A stretch of DNA of 64,000 nt from Osedax fenrisi (lineage: Eukaryota; Annelida; Polychaeta; Sabellida; Siboglinidae), in NCBI GenBank assembly GCA_964019155.1, contig OZ025243.1:4725686-4789685 (forward strand), written 5' to 3'. Below, in pieces: positions 11,757 to 23,105 of this stretch; position 1 is the first letter of the stretch, and each line of letters begins with the position of its first letter. Position numbers and translations under genes: made by a program. Below the pieces are notes generated by a model. The model was not told the DNA's origin. It saw only the letters and a program-made list of their open reading frames with translations, and made no database searches.

Positions 11757-11945
11757 TATTGACCACTACACTGACCACTACACTGACCACTACACTGACC
11801 ACTACACTGACCACTACATGCACCACTATATTAACCACTACATTGGCTACCACTACACATACCACTATACTTCCCACTACACTGACCACTACACTGACCA
11901 CTACACTTCCCACTACACTGACCACTACACTGACCACTATACTCG
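11757..11945. repeat. 12-bp minisatellite, ~15 units
   Basis: The consensus unit is ACTGACCACTAC, with variants carrying TTCC or TGCA in place of TGAC. Because 12 is a multiple of three, several frames are open through it (Thr-Leu-Thr-Thr and others); these are not evidence of coding. Confidence 0.95.
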
Positions 11946-11949
11946 ACAA

Positions 11950-13740
11950 TTTGATACGTATAGTATTATAAATAGTACATTATTAATTAGTTATTATTTA
12001 TTATTTATAATTAATGAAAATAATTACAATTTAAATAACATATTCTTATATATAATTATAATTATGTAATAATGTACATATTTGTTTTACTATCTTAACA
12101 TAAGATTATATATGTGAGTAAACATTATTCCTTTTAAGTTACAATATTTAATATGTAGTGTAGTTCTTTAAAATATGGGTTATTAAAATTTACGAAAATA
12201 ATGATTGTTATCCAATATCAATTAATTGTTGAGATGTTTTTTATTTTATTTACCATATATAAATATATATGTATACTATACAATATACATTCAATTTCTG
12301 AAAATGCAAGATAGCTGATGATAGTAATTAAATATGTATAGTTTAAGAATTATACAATAATATCAACTAGTATACTACATCTATAGGTGATATATCCTAT
12401 AAGAGTATATATCCTACGATATATAACTTCTATATATCATATAATGGTACCTCCTTGAATATTATCATCAATAGTATAACCATTTTATATTATTAAGATA
12501 ATTACATATCTGATATATTATATAGACAAAGATGAAAGAATATATAAACTATTTACTATAAGATTTATACAAAGATAATTTGTTAAAAAACTTATATTGA
12601 TATATATATATATAGAAGTGGGTATATTATAAATTACAATTATATATATCGACCTAATATAGATTGGAATAACTTAACATGTAGAGTAAAGTACATGTAC
12701 GATTTTAAAATCACAAATATAAAATGTTTAATTCATAATGTATATTCCTTCAATTTATATATATATATATATGTGTGTTAAATAATAATGTTAATAATTA
12801 ATTAATATTGCATATGTTAAACACGTATATTTGAAGTTGTGAAAACATTTTCAGATTATTTTAAAAGTATAATTTATTTAACTGGTAATCTGTTTTATAA
12901 ATTATATACTTGATTCTATCCATATTATCATTTATTTGTTAACTATGAATCCTATTATATTAAATATGTTTCTTTACTTTGTACTTTATTATATCATTAA
13001 TTTAGTTTGATAAATATGTAGACATATTAACTATATAAATAATATACTTTCGAGTATATATTTTCTTAAGCCTATGGGAGTCGTTAGACTAACAATGTAC
13101 TATGATTACAATGAGTAAATTGCCTTGGATATATTCGACGATTACAATTTATAAATGTTCACGACAACATGTTGTAGTGCTGTAGTGCTGTAGTATACTA
13201 CAGTGCATATAGTAATGTATACAGTAGTGCACTACTTTACATTGAATATTTGTTACGTTTTTTTAAGACTGCAAACTGTTCTAATGAAGAAATCGTACGT
13301 CAGTTAAATAAATGTTCAAATTATTAGGCGTAAAATTGTCTTTCTTAGAAATGTTAATTATTATATATATATTTAATAATTTGTATTAACATTATAATAC
13401 ACAAATATATCGAGTACATTTTAGAAACTTTTCTAAATTAATCGGTGAGGATATCATCGGCGACAACAATATGTGCCACACCATAAACGTAATATCCCTG
13501 GCGATATCAACGTCGATAATCTATGTAAACATTTAATTTTACATACAATTTAATAACATAATCTATAAAGGATGATAAATATATTTAATAAATATATTTT
13601 AAGATTATGTCGATACAAATATATATTAAGATACTTTTTTTGTATACATTTATACATATATTTTTAACATTTGATAATTTAGAGATATATTATTTATTTA
13701 AAAATCGAGATTCAACTATTTTTAAACATGTAAAATCCAA
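11950..13740. other. A+T-rich intergenic stretch
   Basis: No gene or recognised element. A short cluster of GTAGTGCTGTAGT repeats and inverted ACTACAG steps lies at about 13170-13235. A block of ordinary composition at 13440-13520 has no coding evidence. Confidence 0.5.
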
Positions 13741-13741
13741 T

Positions 13742-13875
13742 TAATATTATTATTAGTATTATTATTATTAATAATAGTATTATTATTTGTATTATCATCA
13801 TTATTAATAATATTATTATTACAATACTATTATTACAACTCGAATATTAGTATTATTATAATAATATTATGTAAC
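13742..13875. repeat. Imperfect (ATT)n/(AAT)n trinucleotide region
   Basis: Interrupted ATT, TAT and AAT repeats on both strands, degenerate compared with the pure TAG array that follows. Confidence 0.85.
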
Positions 13876-14122
13876 ATATTCATTGAGTATCCGCTCAGCA
13901 TGACGCCTCAATCAGCATTGCGTAATTATCAATATGATGTAATTATTATAATACATGTTTTAGATGAGATATACACTGACTACTACGGCTACTACTCCTT
14001 CGTTTATTATGAATACACCACGCCGGATATTGCGATATGTATTATTTGATATGTCATACTCATAATGATGTATTAATAAAGGCCTTCCATTCTATTATTA
14101 TATAATATAGATCGTATGTATT

Positions 14123-14760
<638 letters not shown>

Positions 14761-14938
14761 CAAAGAATCGAATGCCTCTATTCATTAGATCATGTTCGAA
14801 TCTAATCAGATTTAGAAAACTAATGTATGTATTATTATCTAAATAATCTCACCTTTGTTATACTTGAGTTATATTTACTATTTTTTATTTAATTCGACGA
14901 CAATGAATTATATTAATTCTGGAGTCACAAAACAATAA

Positions 14939-14957
14939 ATATTATTATTATTATTAT

Positions 14958-14998
<41 letters not shown>

Positions 14999-15003
14999 AT
15001 AAT
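14939..15003. repeat. Compound (TTA)n(TAG)n microsatellite
   Basis: About seven TTA units pass into about thirteen TAG units and then AATAATA. It is a second TAG tract 180 bp from the long one. Confidence 0.95.
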
Positions 15004-15039
15004 ATATAGGTGTCGCTAGTAGTAGTCGTAATATCACGA

Positions 15040-15460
15040 CAACGTCATTACTATAGATAATTATGACCAGTAAATTAGCGTGATTTACACAATGGCACGG
15101 ATAGTACACGTGATTGTTTCACGCCTGGCAACACCTAATTATAACTGATGTCATGATCATTGAAGTGCAACGATAGCAGGACATCGACACGTGACAAAAC
15201 GCCTCGAGCACGAATCAGACTATGCGTTTTCAATCGGCTAATCTATAAGAATATATTGATGTATATATGCCGTGAATGGTATACTATATGAAATGTCACG
15301 TGATAAAATGAATTCGAGCAGCAGCAGCAGCAATTGCAGTAGCATCGTGTTCGTTAAATGGGTGAACAAGGCGCATGAGATAGAATGAGCGCGAGAGAGC
15401 GCGAGAGATAGCGAGACGTGTGTATAGAACAGCCTATTCAAGTAGGCAATTAGACGAGAA
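15040..15460. promoter_or_regulatory. GC-richer non-coding block with three CACGTG E-boxes
   Basis: Base composition is close to balanced. CACGTG occurs near 15107, 15189 and 15298, with a CAG repeat near 15320 and CGAGAG repeats near 15390-15415. The minus-strand frame at 15238-15441 is driven by these simple repeats. A candidate regulatory block; the function is inferred only from composition and motif clustering. Confidence 0.3.
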
Positions 15461-16451
15461 CGAAACGTGTCTCCATTATAATATATATTATGTGTTCATC
15501 GATTGCTTGCGATATCATTAATTCTTTTATTCGTACGTACTTCTATCATAAAAGATGCTTTTAAATATATACATATTTGAACATTATTTATTATTATAAA
15601 ATATATGTATATGTAATACATTTATTAATATACAAATTCATATTATTATATCAAATATACGTTGCATTATTTCATAATAATTATATTATTTTATAATTTT
15701 ATATAATAATATTATATATGTATCATAATAAATAGTATATATATATCAAATCTAATATAATATCTTATATGAAATTATGTAATATATTCGAATTAATAAT
15801 TTTAATGTTATTCTACTATATATCCTATAGGATCACATCATGTATCATCAAATTACATATATCTAATTATTTAAATTTAAAAAATGAATATTCCTATAAT
15901 ATTATATTTTGTTAATATTATAAAAAAAATAGAAAGAAAAACTAAAAAAATATATCCATTATATATATATATATATTTAAAAGATAATTAAAACATAAAT
16001 AAAACTAAATTATAAGAAAATTATTATAATATCATTATTTAATTTATAAATATATAAATTAAATTAATTTGTATTACAATTTATAAATACTATGGTAGCA
16101 TATATACAATTATAATACAAATCAATAAATAAAAAGTTTAATATAATTGCATATATTTTTTAAATAAATAATTTCATATATACATTTCTAAAAAAATAAT
16201 AATAAGACTTTACAAAACTATAGTTTGTATTATTTTTGTTATATAAATATATGTTTACAACAAATATATAGACTGATTAGATAATTTGATTAATTTATAA
16301 AATATAATCAATATTATAATCTTTTAAATTCAAATTTTACAACTAATTATATATTATTTGTTTATTTAAATAATTATGTAAGCAATTTTAATTGGAATTT
16401 AACTTAGAAAATATAATTTATTTATATATTATATAATGTAATATAACATAA
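15461..16451. other. Very A+T-rich intergenic stretch
   Basis: No features seen apart from a short (TA)n near 15961. Confidence 0.6.
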
Positions 16452-16453
16452 TA

Positions 16454-16905
16454 CAGTCAACTTCCGATAAGTCGGACTCGCAAGGGACCGGGAAAAGTGT
16501 CCGACTTAGCGAGATGTCCGACTCATCCGAGATTCAGAATTACATGCAAATAATACATGAGATGCGCAGCGTGAGTTAAAGGGTTACCGAAATGTGGAAT
16601 TATGCAACAATCAACAACATAAAATGTTGTATTCAATAATATTACTTACTAAAATTATAATATTCATTATTTAAAGTAAACATTTCTGAAAATTTATGAA
16701 AAGTCAGACTTATCCAGTATAAGAATCATCAAAATGACAATAATATGTGTCCGACTTATAGAAAAGTCCGACTTATCCAATTCAACTTATCCGACTTATC
16801 CGATTAATTTAACATGGAACTAGATACAAATACAACCAAACCAACTAAATGTGTCCGACTTATCAGAAGTCCGACTCATCCGTAGTCCTACTTACCGAGA
16901 GTTGA

Positions 16906-16908
<3 letters not shown>
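16454..16908. mobile_element. MITE P1, pogo/Tc1-like, TA target duplication
   Basis: A 455-bp non-coding element flanked by TA on both sides. The left end is CAGTCAACTTCCGATAAG; the right end, reverse-complemented, is CAGTCAACTCTCGGTAAG. CAGT-type ends with a TA duplication fit pogo/Tigger-like Tc1-mariner elements. The subterminal regions carry many copies of a TCCGACTTATC-like motif in both orientations, probably transposase-binding sites. There is no transposase ORF, so it depends on an autonomous relative. A second copy in the opposite orientation lies at 19329-19801. Confidence 0.85.

Positions 16909-16950
<42 letters not shown>
16909..16950. repeat. (TA)n abutting MITE P1
   Basis: About 20 TA units begin at the right-hand TA target site of the MITE. 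Confidence 0.95.
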
Positions 16951-16951
<1 letters not shown>

Positions 16952-17183
16952 AATATAATGCAAATAGCGTATACCTAAGAACCCAACAATAATTCATAGA
17001 CTTATACATTTATTAATAAATATGAGGGTCCCCGGACAATACAATACAATTATCAAAATATATATATATATATCTTCTTTAAAATAAAATATTTATAATT
17101 GATATATTAAAAATAATTTGTACTATTTAATGTTGACATTAAATTTGTATGCATACAAAATCGACATGTCGATTTTAAAATGT

Positions 17184-17290
17184 ATATTATTATTATCAGA
17201 TTTAGGCAATGCCAGGGTAATTATATATAATAGATTCTATAAATAGATAATTCTATAGAAGCAGTGTTGCTTATCGAGACGATTACCCCT
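17184..17290 (-). mobile_element. Retroelement 3' end, tail family T, copy 3
   Basis: On the minus strand it reads GGGGTAATCGTCTCGATAAG, the AAGCA...TGCTT hairpin, about 40 nt of extra A+T-rich sequence, ATTACCCTGG, GGCATTGCC, CCTAAATCTGA and an ATAATAATA tail. The outer GGGTAAT/ATTACCC pairing is kept despite the insertion. Confidence 0.65.
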
Positions 17291-17295
17291 ATATA

Positions 17296-17490
17296 TATAT
17301 TATACTTAGTATCTAGTATGTTGTATTATATATGTATACTTCATTAACTATTTCATTAAGGAAGCATATACCATAAATATAAAGCATATATATTATTATA
17401 TTTAGTATATATTATGTTATATTATATATGTATATTCATTAACTATTTCATTAACTGTTTCATTACTATTTCCCTTAAGGAAGCATATAC
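17296..17490. repeat. Imperfect ~95-bp tandem duplication
   Basis: The order TTCATTAACTATTTCATTAA then GGAAGCATATACCATAA occurs twice (about 17340-17380 and 17420-17495) with diverged A+T-rich sequence between. Confidence 0.75.
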
Positions 17491-17694
17491 CATAATAATT
17501 TTACGTAATCCTATTTGTATAACCTTAATTAATTATACGCAAGAATGATTTATATTACGTAATAATGACTTCGTATTACATAATGAAATCCTTCAAGTTT
17601 TAATCACATATTTTATGAAATGGAGATACTGGATTATGGGATTTTACTTTGGTCATTCAATTAGTATGATAAAGGTATACTCCTTTATATTAGT

Positions 17695-17821
17695 ATTATA
17701 CTCTTATATATATATATGATATTAATTATACATATATTTGTATGTATATGTATAGTAATAAACTTAAATATATATATATATATATATGAATTAATGAATG
17801 ACATCAGTGTATATATATACA

Positions 17822-17874
<53 letters not shown>

Positions 17875-17904
17875 CATAGCTACATATAATATTTAACTAC
17901 TAAC
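17695..17904. repeat. (TA)-rich block, longest tract 17822-17872
   Basis: Several TA tracts with short GTATACACTGA spacers. The last is about 25 units long. Confidence 0.9.
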
Positions 17905-18265
17905 TATTGTTATTTTTGTTATTGTTATTTTATTTGGTGGAGTTCTTTCACCCCATCCAGGAATTGAGATGAAGTTTTCACTTATAACCATATATAGATC
18001 TAATATCCCTTCGAAGCCGCTCTCGTGTTAAGGCACCCATGGTTTTAACGAGAGCCGATTATTTATTTATACACAATTATATAAGATCACTTCTAAATAA
18101 TATTTTAAGACCAATTTTATAATATTATAATATATTAATTATTAAATTATTAAAAATTTATTAAAATATTAATTAATTAATTAATGGTCCGGACGAGGCT
18201 CGAACCCACGCGTCCTACTTCTTGTGTGTCTGACGTCTTAGACAACTGAGCTACACAGGCAGTTT
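17905..18265 (-). mobile_element. tRNA-derived SINE
   Basis: On the minus strand a tRNA-like head (18262-18184) is followed by an A+T-rich spacer. A body follows, containing a hairpin (GCTCTCGTTAAAACCATGGG, then TGCC and TTAACACGAGAGC), CTTCGAAGGGATATTAGA, TGAAAACTTCATCT and GGATGGGGTGAAAGAACTCC. It ends in an A-rich tail of AATAACAA-type repeats. Head plus unrelated body plus simple tail is the standard plan of a Pol III SINE. A second, internally deleted copy at 60490-60660 shares the body, which shows it is dispersed. Confidence 0.8.
18184..18262 (-). ncRNA. tRNA-like SINE head with A and B boxes
   Basis: Read on the minus strand, TAGCTCAGTTGTCTAAGAC is a good Pol III A box and GGGTTCGAGCC (plus 18195-18207) a good B box. 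The acceptor ends do not pair (GCCTGTG at the 5' side, GGACCA at the 3' side), so it is unlikely to be a working tRNA gene. Confidence 0.75.
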
Positions 18266-18502
18266 AACTTTATTTAACTTTATTTATCATATTAATCAAA
18301 TATTGTATTGTTTGTAATTAAATTATTATATTAACTATAGTAAATTATTATATTAACTATATATAGTATACTATTAAATTAAAAGGTATATGATATTATT
18401 AATTTTTCTTTACATTCATTATTATGTTAGCAACATTAATTCCAATTGTTAACAGATTTTTTTTATAAAATAATTAAAATATTATCTATATATTATTACA
18501 TA

Positions 18503-19211
18503 GATGAGACTACCCTAATTCGGACAAGTAAATTACAAAATGTTCTAGAATCTTTAAAATTAATATGTTAAAACAAGTTTATATAATTAATTATATAAAG
18601 ATACATAAATGTATAACATTGCATTATAAGGAATAATATATATTATAAACTTAATTATTTATATTAAATATTAATTTATAACCTAATTATAAATGTATTA
18701 ATCATTAATTTATATAAAATTACATTACAAATGGTCCGAATTAGGGTAAAAAATTAAAAACAAATTTGAATAAATGAATTTGTATGTATACATAATTTTT
18801 CATAATTTTTACCCTAATTCGGACCACTTGTAATATAATGTTATATAAATAAATGATTAATACATTTATAATTAGGTTATAAATTAATATTTAATAATAA
18901 TAATCAAGTTTATAATATATATTAATTCTTTATATATTATTCTTTTGTTATAATAAATTATATATAACAAAAATAATAAATAATAGATAATATAACCATT
19001 AATAATAGTGACAAATTTAAGATACTACAAATTAGAATTAATATTATATAAATTTACATTCGTAAAATTAATTTATATAAACTTTTTTAATTTAAAATTT
19101 AAAATAAAGTTGTTAATTAATTAATAAATAACTTCTATATTTTGTGTATTTTAATTAAATGATTTTAAATCATAATATCAGAGGTGGTACGAATTCGGCT
19201 AGTCTCCCCTA
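18503..19211. mobile_element. MITE Q with large internal inverted repeat
   Basis: Left end TAGATGAGACTACCCTAATT, right end reverse-complemented TAGGGGAGACTAGCCGAATT, with TA at both outer edges. Inside, arms of about 130-140 bp at about 18600-18757 and 18803-18940 are imperfect inverted copies meeting at CCGAATTAGGGTAAAAA and TTTTTACCCTAATTCGGACC. The loop is about 45 bp. The motif CCTAATTCGGAC thus occurs at the outer end and at both inner arm ends. Non-coding throughout. The structure suggests a foldback element built from two head-to-head copies. Confidence 0.7.
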
Positions 19212-19328
19212 TTTAATGTTTAGTATTTATGATTAATCATTCGATTTTATAAATTTAAATATGCTTAAATTTAAATTAGTCAGTTATCATATTTAATTAT
19301 TTATTAATTGTTACTAAATATCTAAGTA

Positions 19329-19798
19329 CAGTCAACTCTCGGTAAGTCGAACTACGGATAAGTCGGAATTATCGATAAGTTGGACACATTTAGTTGGTTT
19401 GGTTGGATTTGTATCTAGTTCCATTGTTAATTAATCGGATAAGTCAGATAAGTTGGATTGGATAAGTCGGACACATATTATAGTCATTTTTATGATTTGT
19501 ATACTGGAAAAGTCGGACTTTTTATAAATTGTCAGAAATGTTTACTTTAAATAATGAATATTATAATTTTAGTAAGTAATATTATTAAATATATTATTGA
19601 ATATATTATTCAATATATATGTATACAACATTTTATGTTGTTGAATGTTGCATAATTCCATATTTCGGTAATCATTTAACTCGCGCTGCGCATTTCATGT
19701 CTTATTTGCATGATATTATTAATCTCGGATAAGTCGAAAATATCGCTAAGTAGGAAACTTTTCCCGGTCTCTTGCGAGTCCGACTCATCGGGAGTTGA

Positions 19799-19801
<3 letters not shown>
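19329..19801. mobile_element. MITE P2, second copy of the pogo-like family, inverted
   Basis: 473 bp between TA dinucleotides (19327-19328 and 19802-19803). Ends are CAGTCAACTCTCGGTAAG and, reverse-complemented, CAGTCAACTCCCGATGAG. It is the reverse orientation of MITE P1; shared internal landmarks include GGTTTGGTTGGATTTGTATC and a Tyr-like run of TAAGTCGGAC repeats. Non-coding. Confidence 0.85.

Positions 19802-19851
<50 letters not shown>
19802..19851. repeat. (TA)n between MITE P2 and LINE B fragment
   Basis: About 25 TA units fill the gap between the MITE right end and the first LINE-homologous bases. Confidence 0.95.
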
Positions 19852-19857
<6 letters not shown>

Positions 19858-19859
19858 TG

Positions 19860-21035
19860 AATTAAAATTGCAAATAAAATTTTCTCTCCTCCAGATGAAA
19901 AAATCATCCCCATTTTACCAAACACGTAAAATTTTAAACTATGCTCTCTTTTTGAAAAATTCTTTGAAAATAATATTGCAAACATTAATAATATTATTTG
20001 CACGTCTACTCCATCCATACTCAATCCTATAGATGGTATACCATCTATATTGCCATTCCTATTGACTCATTGAGTATATTCACTATTCCTTCACTGTATG
20101 AAGTGAATTACATATAGGCATTACTCATGAAATCTCACTGTACCTACCCCACTGATCCCCTACCTATCTCATTATATCACAAACTCTAACCCTTATGTTC
20201 TCCTATTTTTTGTGGATATTATTGCGAACTCACTAAACTCTGGCCAGCCTGAATACCTCCATAATATCTCCTAAAAATCTCTTCAAAACCTTAACCCAAA
20301 CTCCTTTAGAAATGATCGCCTGATCTCCCTCCTATCCTTATTAAGTAAAATATTTGAAATAATTGTCTACAAACAACTTATCACCCATATAAATAAAAAA
20401 AATCTTTTTAACCCGTTTCAAAGCGATTTTCGTAAAGGTCATTCGACCGAAACATCTCTCCTCCGTATTATAATATCAGTATACTGATACAATATTGTCT
20501 ACCTTGAATAGCAATATGTGTTGCAAGCTAATCCTACTTGACCTCTCCTCTGCTTTTGACACCCTGGTATAGTATTAAAATGGTTTATTTCATATCTAAT
20601 AAACTCTATTCTGATTGTAGATTTGTACTCGCCTATTTCTCCACTTAACCACGGTATTCCCAAGAGATATCTCTTTTAAACGGATATACGTTCTAGGTCC
20701 ATCCCTCTTTTCTATTTATATCCGCCTTATTGCTGATCTAATTAAGAAATGTCCTATAGGAGGGAGGGAATGGTATATATATGGTATATATATATACCAT
20801 TCGTTCTATTAGATCCCACGAAAGATTTATAAATCTTGATTCTTCTTTTCTCTCTACCTCTAATAATTAAATCATCCAACTTATTATTTTTGTGTCGTGT
20901 TATCAACAACGCATTACTATTATCTAATTTTTATCGTATTATTATTATTATCTTATTGTTATGTTCTTCCTGCACGAGCAAAGGGGTCTGACCCTGTGTT
21001 AGTGCCTAATAAACCTTATATCATCATCAGCATAT
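19860..21035 (+). mobile_element. LINE B, truncated and internally deleted copy
   Basis: Plus-strand copy of the element that lies inverted at 52089-56200. Shared landmarks are CCAGATGAAAAAATC near 19895, RT translation pieces ISLLSLLSKIFE, FRKGHSTETSLLRI and LLDLSSAFDT (20310-20570) and VLGPSLFSIYI near 20690. It then jumps directly to 3' UTR sequence at about 20770. It ends with TGCACGAGCAAAGGGGTCTG, AATAAACCTTATATCATCAT. Many stops and frame changes; not functional. Confidence 0.8.
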
Positions 21036-21420
21036 TAACAATCGTCAAATCTAAATATTAAAACCGTTATCATATATATTAAATTTAATAATAAATATTA
21101 CAAGATGTCACATTAAATAATAATAACTAGGTAAATACGCGCACACACCATATATGGTAATAGGTAAATAAAGATAATATTATTATTAGATGCTACGGTT
21201 AGCGTGACAACATTGTAACAATAACCATAAACACTATTACTATATTACCAGCAATAATGACATAATCACCATAGGTGTCTTCTTCAGAATAAGTCGTCTG
21301 CGCCAACCAAGAAATAATCAATTATATTCAATCACGATAATAATTACTGGGCGTGGCCTATTGTATTTATATTATTATAATAAAGTTATAATTTATATGC
21401 ATAGTATACCACATCGATAT

Positions 21421-21423
<3 letters not shown>
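21036..21423. other. Intergenic stretch
   Basis: No gene or named element; contains ordinary-composition sequence near 21240-21360 without coding evidence. Confidence 0.4.
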
Positions 21424-21457
<34 letters not shown>

Positions 21458-21533
21458 AATTGAATTTAATTGAATTTAATTGAATTTAATTGAATTGAAT
21501 ATGGTTTATTGAGTAGAAATAAAATATAATGCA

Positions 21534-21579
<46 letters not shown>

Positions 21580-21604
21580 TCAACTCTCGATTTACCATAC
21601 TATC

Positions 21605-21664
<60 letters not shown>

Positions 21665-21687
21665 TCAACTCTCGATTTACCATACTA

Positions 21688-21724
<37 letters not shown>

Positions 21725-21725
21725 A
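21424..21725. repeat. (TA)n complex holding two tandem pogo-like MITE ends
   Basis: Four (TA)n tracts alternate with a GAATTTAATT repeat (21457-21500) and two identical copies of CAGTCAACTCTCGATTTACC continuing ATACTATC, at 21577 and 21662 (period 85 bp). These are solo terminal fragments related to the P family ends, duplicated together with the adjacent TA tract. Confidence 0.75.
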
Positions 21726-22235
21726 AGCCAGATATTTCATACTTTTTTCAAATACTTGTTTATTTTATACCTATATATACTTATATATAAGTACATGCAA
21801 TACTATTTGATATAACAGAAACAAGGTATATCAGACATATTTTATCGGTCCGTTGAATTTTAATATATTGAGTGTTAAATTAACTTTATAACGAGCATAT
21901 TTAGAAATATTGAAATTGTTATGATATCTTATGAGAATACTTTAAGATTAGATTAATTTATTTATAAATTAATATATTAAAACTAATTAATTACTATATT
22001 AGTATTTAATTATATATATAATTATATATTGTATTTGTTAGAATGTGAATAATAATTCACTAAATATATGTACCATATATGATATGATCATATATAATCT
22101 ATAGATTAATTATTTTATTTTTTTACTTATTTTACAATATAATATATAATTTATTGACTTATAAATATATGTACATAACATATTTTTTAAAGATATACAA
22201 ATACGTGCATATATATATATATACATATATGTATT
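21726..22235. other. A+T-rich stretch, possibly MITE-derived at its start
   Basis: Bases 21720-21870 (CAGAAAGCCAGATATTTCAT onward, and CAGACATATTTTATCGGTCC) may be the body of the element whose ends are duplicated just upstream. The rest has no features. Confidence 0.35.
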
Positions 22236-22287
<52 letters not shown>

Positions 22288-22365
22288 CGCGTGTACGAGT
22301 GTATGCAGTATCTCGTAATATATTTCATTATACGAGAGAGAGAGAGAGAGAGATATATATATTTA
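22236..22365. repeat. (TA)n and (GA)n microsatellites
   Basis: A (TA)n of about 48 bp at 22236-22284 and a (GA)n of about 18 bp at 22334-22352. Confidence 0.95.
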
Positions 22366-22377
22366 TGTATTTATTAT

Positions 22378-22620
22378 GAAGTGATTCGCTGATAACAATG
22401 ATTATGATGACGCAACGATACCACACGTGCCGCAGGTGAATAATACTCAAGAGTAATTAATCACAATGGCTGCATTATTATTAATTACACACGTCGTGCG
22501 TTTCAAGGATATTATTTTCTTATGCGGATGCATGCGTGTATTATAAATTGTGTTAATGCGAGTGTTTTAATAATCAATTAGTTGGCGTATATGTATGCGT
22601 GCACACATTTGTATAGTTAA
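22378..22620. promoter_or_regulatory. GC-richer non-coding block, candidate CRE
   Basis: Balanced composition with CACGTG, CAGGTGA, TAATTAATCACAATGG and TAATTAC-type homeodomain motifs in under 250 bp. No open frame with family similarity. It stands out only by composition and motif density. Confidence 0.25.
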
Positions 22621-23105
22621 TTAGAATATGTATTATAATTATAAATAATTCGTATAAATACTAATATTATTAATAGTGATAATATATATAGATAGATAGA
22701 TAGATATATTTTATTGGATTCATTAATTTCGTTCTTTTTTTTTCATTTATTATTCTTTTTAGTTTCTTTCTTCGTTTCCAAATGGCTTCAAAATAAGACC
22801 TTGATCTTTTCGGGTTGTTGCCAGTGATTTATTCATACATGGGACAGGAACAGTGATTGTTTAATCATAATAGTTAGCTATATATTTCGTATTTACATAA
22901 AAGATAATAATAAATAAATAAAATACAGTAGATAGACACAATTTGACATTAACAAAAATCAAAATCAAAATAATAATAACAAAAATAATCCATACATACA
23001 TATATATTTGATATAGATTTTTTATTTTATTTTATTTTTTTTTATTTCGTTTTTTTTAATATGTTAATTTTATTAAATTAATTTTAAATTCATTGATTTT
23101 TTAAT

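Noticed and set aside
11660..12069. Overlapping frames rich in Thr-Leu-Thr-Thr, Val-Val-Ser and His-Tyr
   Set aside because: The 12-bp minisatellite has a period divisible by three, so all frames stay open; no flanking domain.
18184..18262. A functional tRNA gene
   Set aside because: A and B boxes are good but the acceptor ends do not pair, and the segment continues into a dispersed SINE body seen again at 60490-60660.
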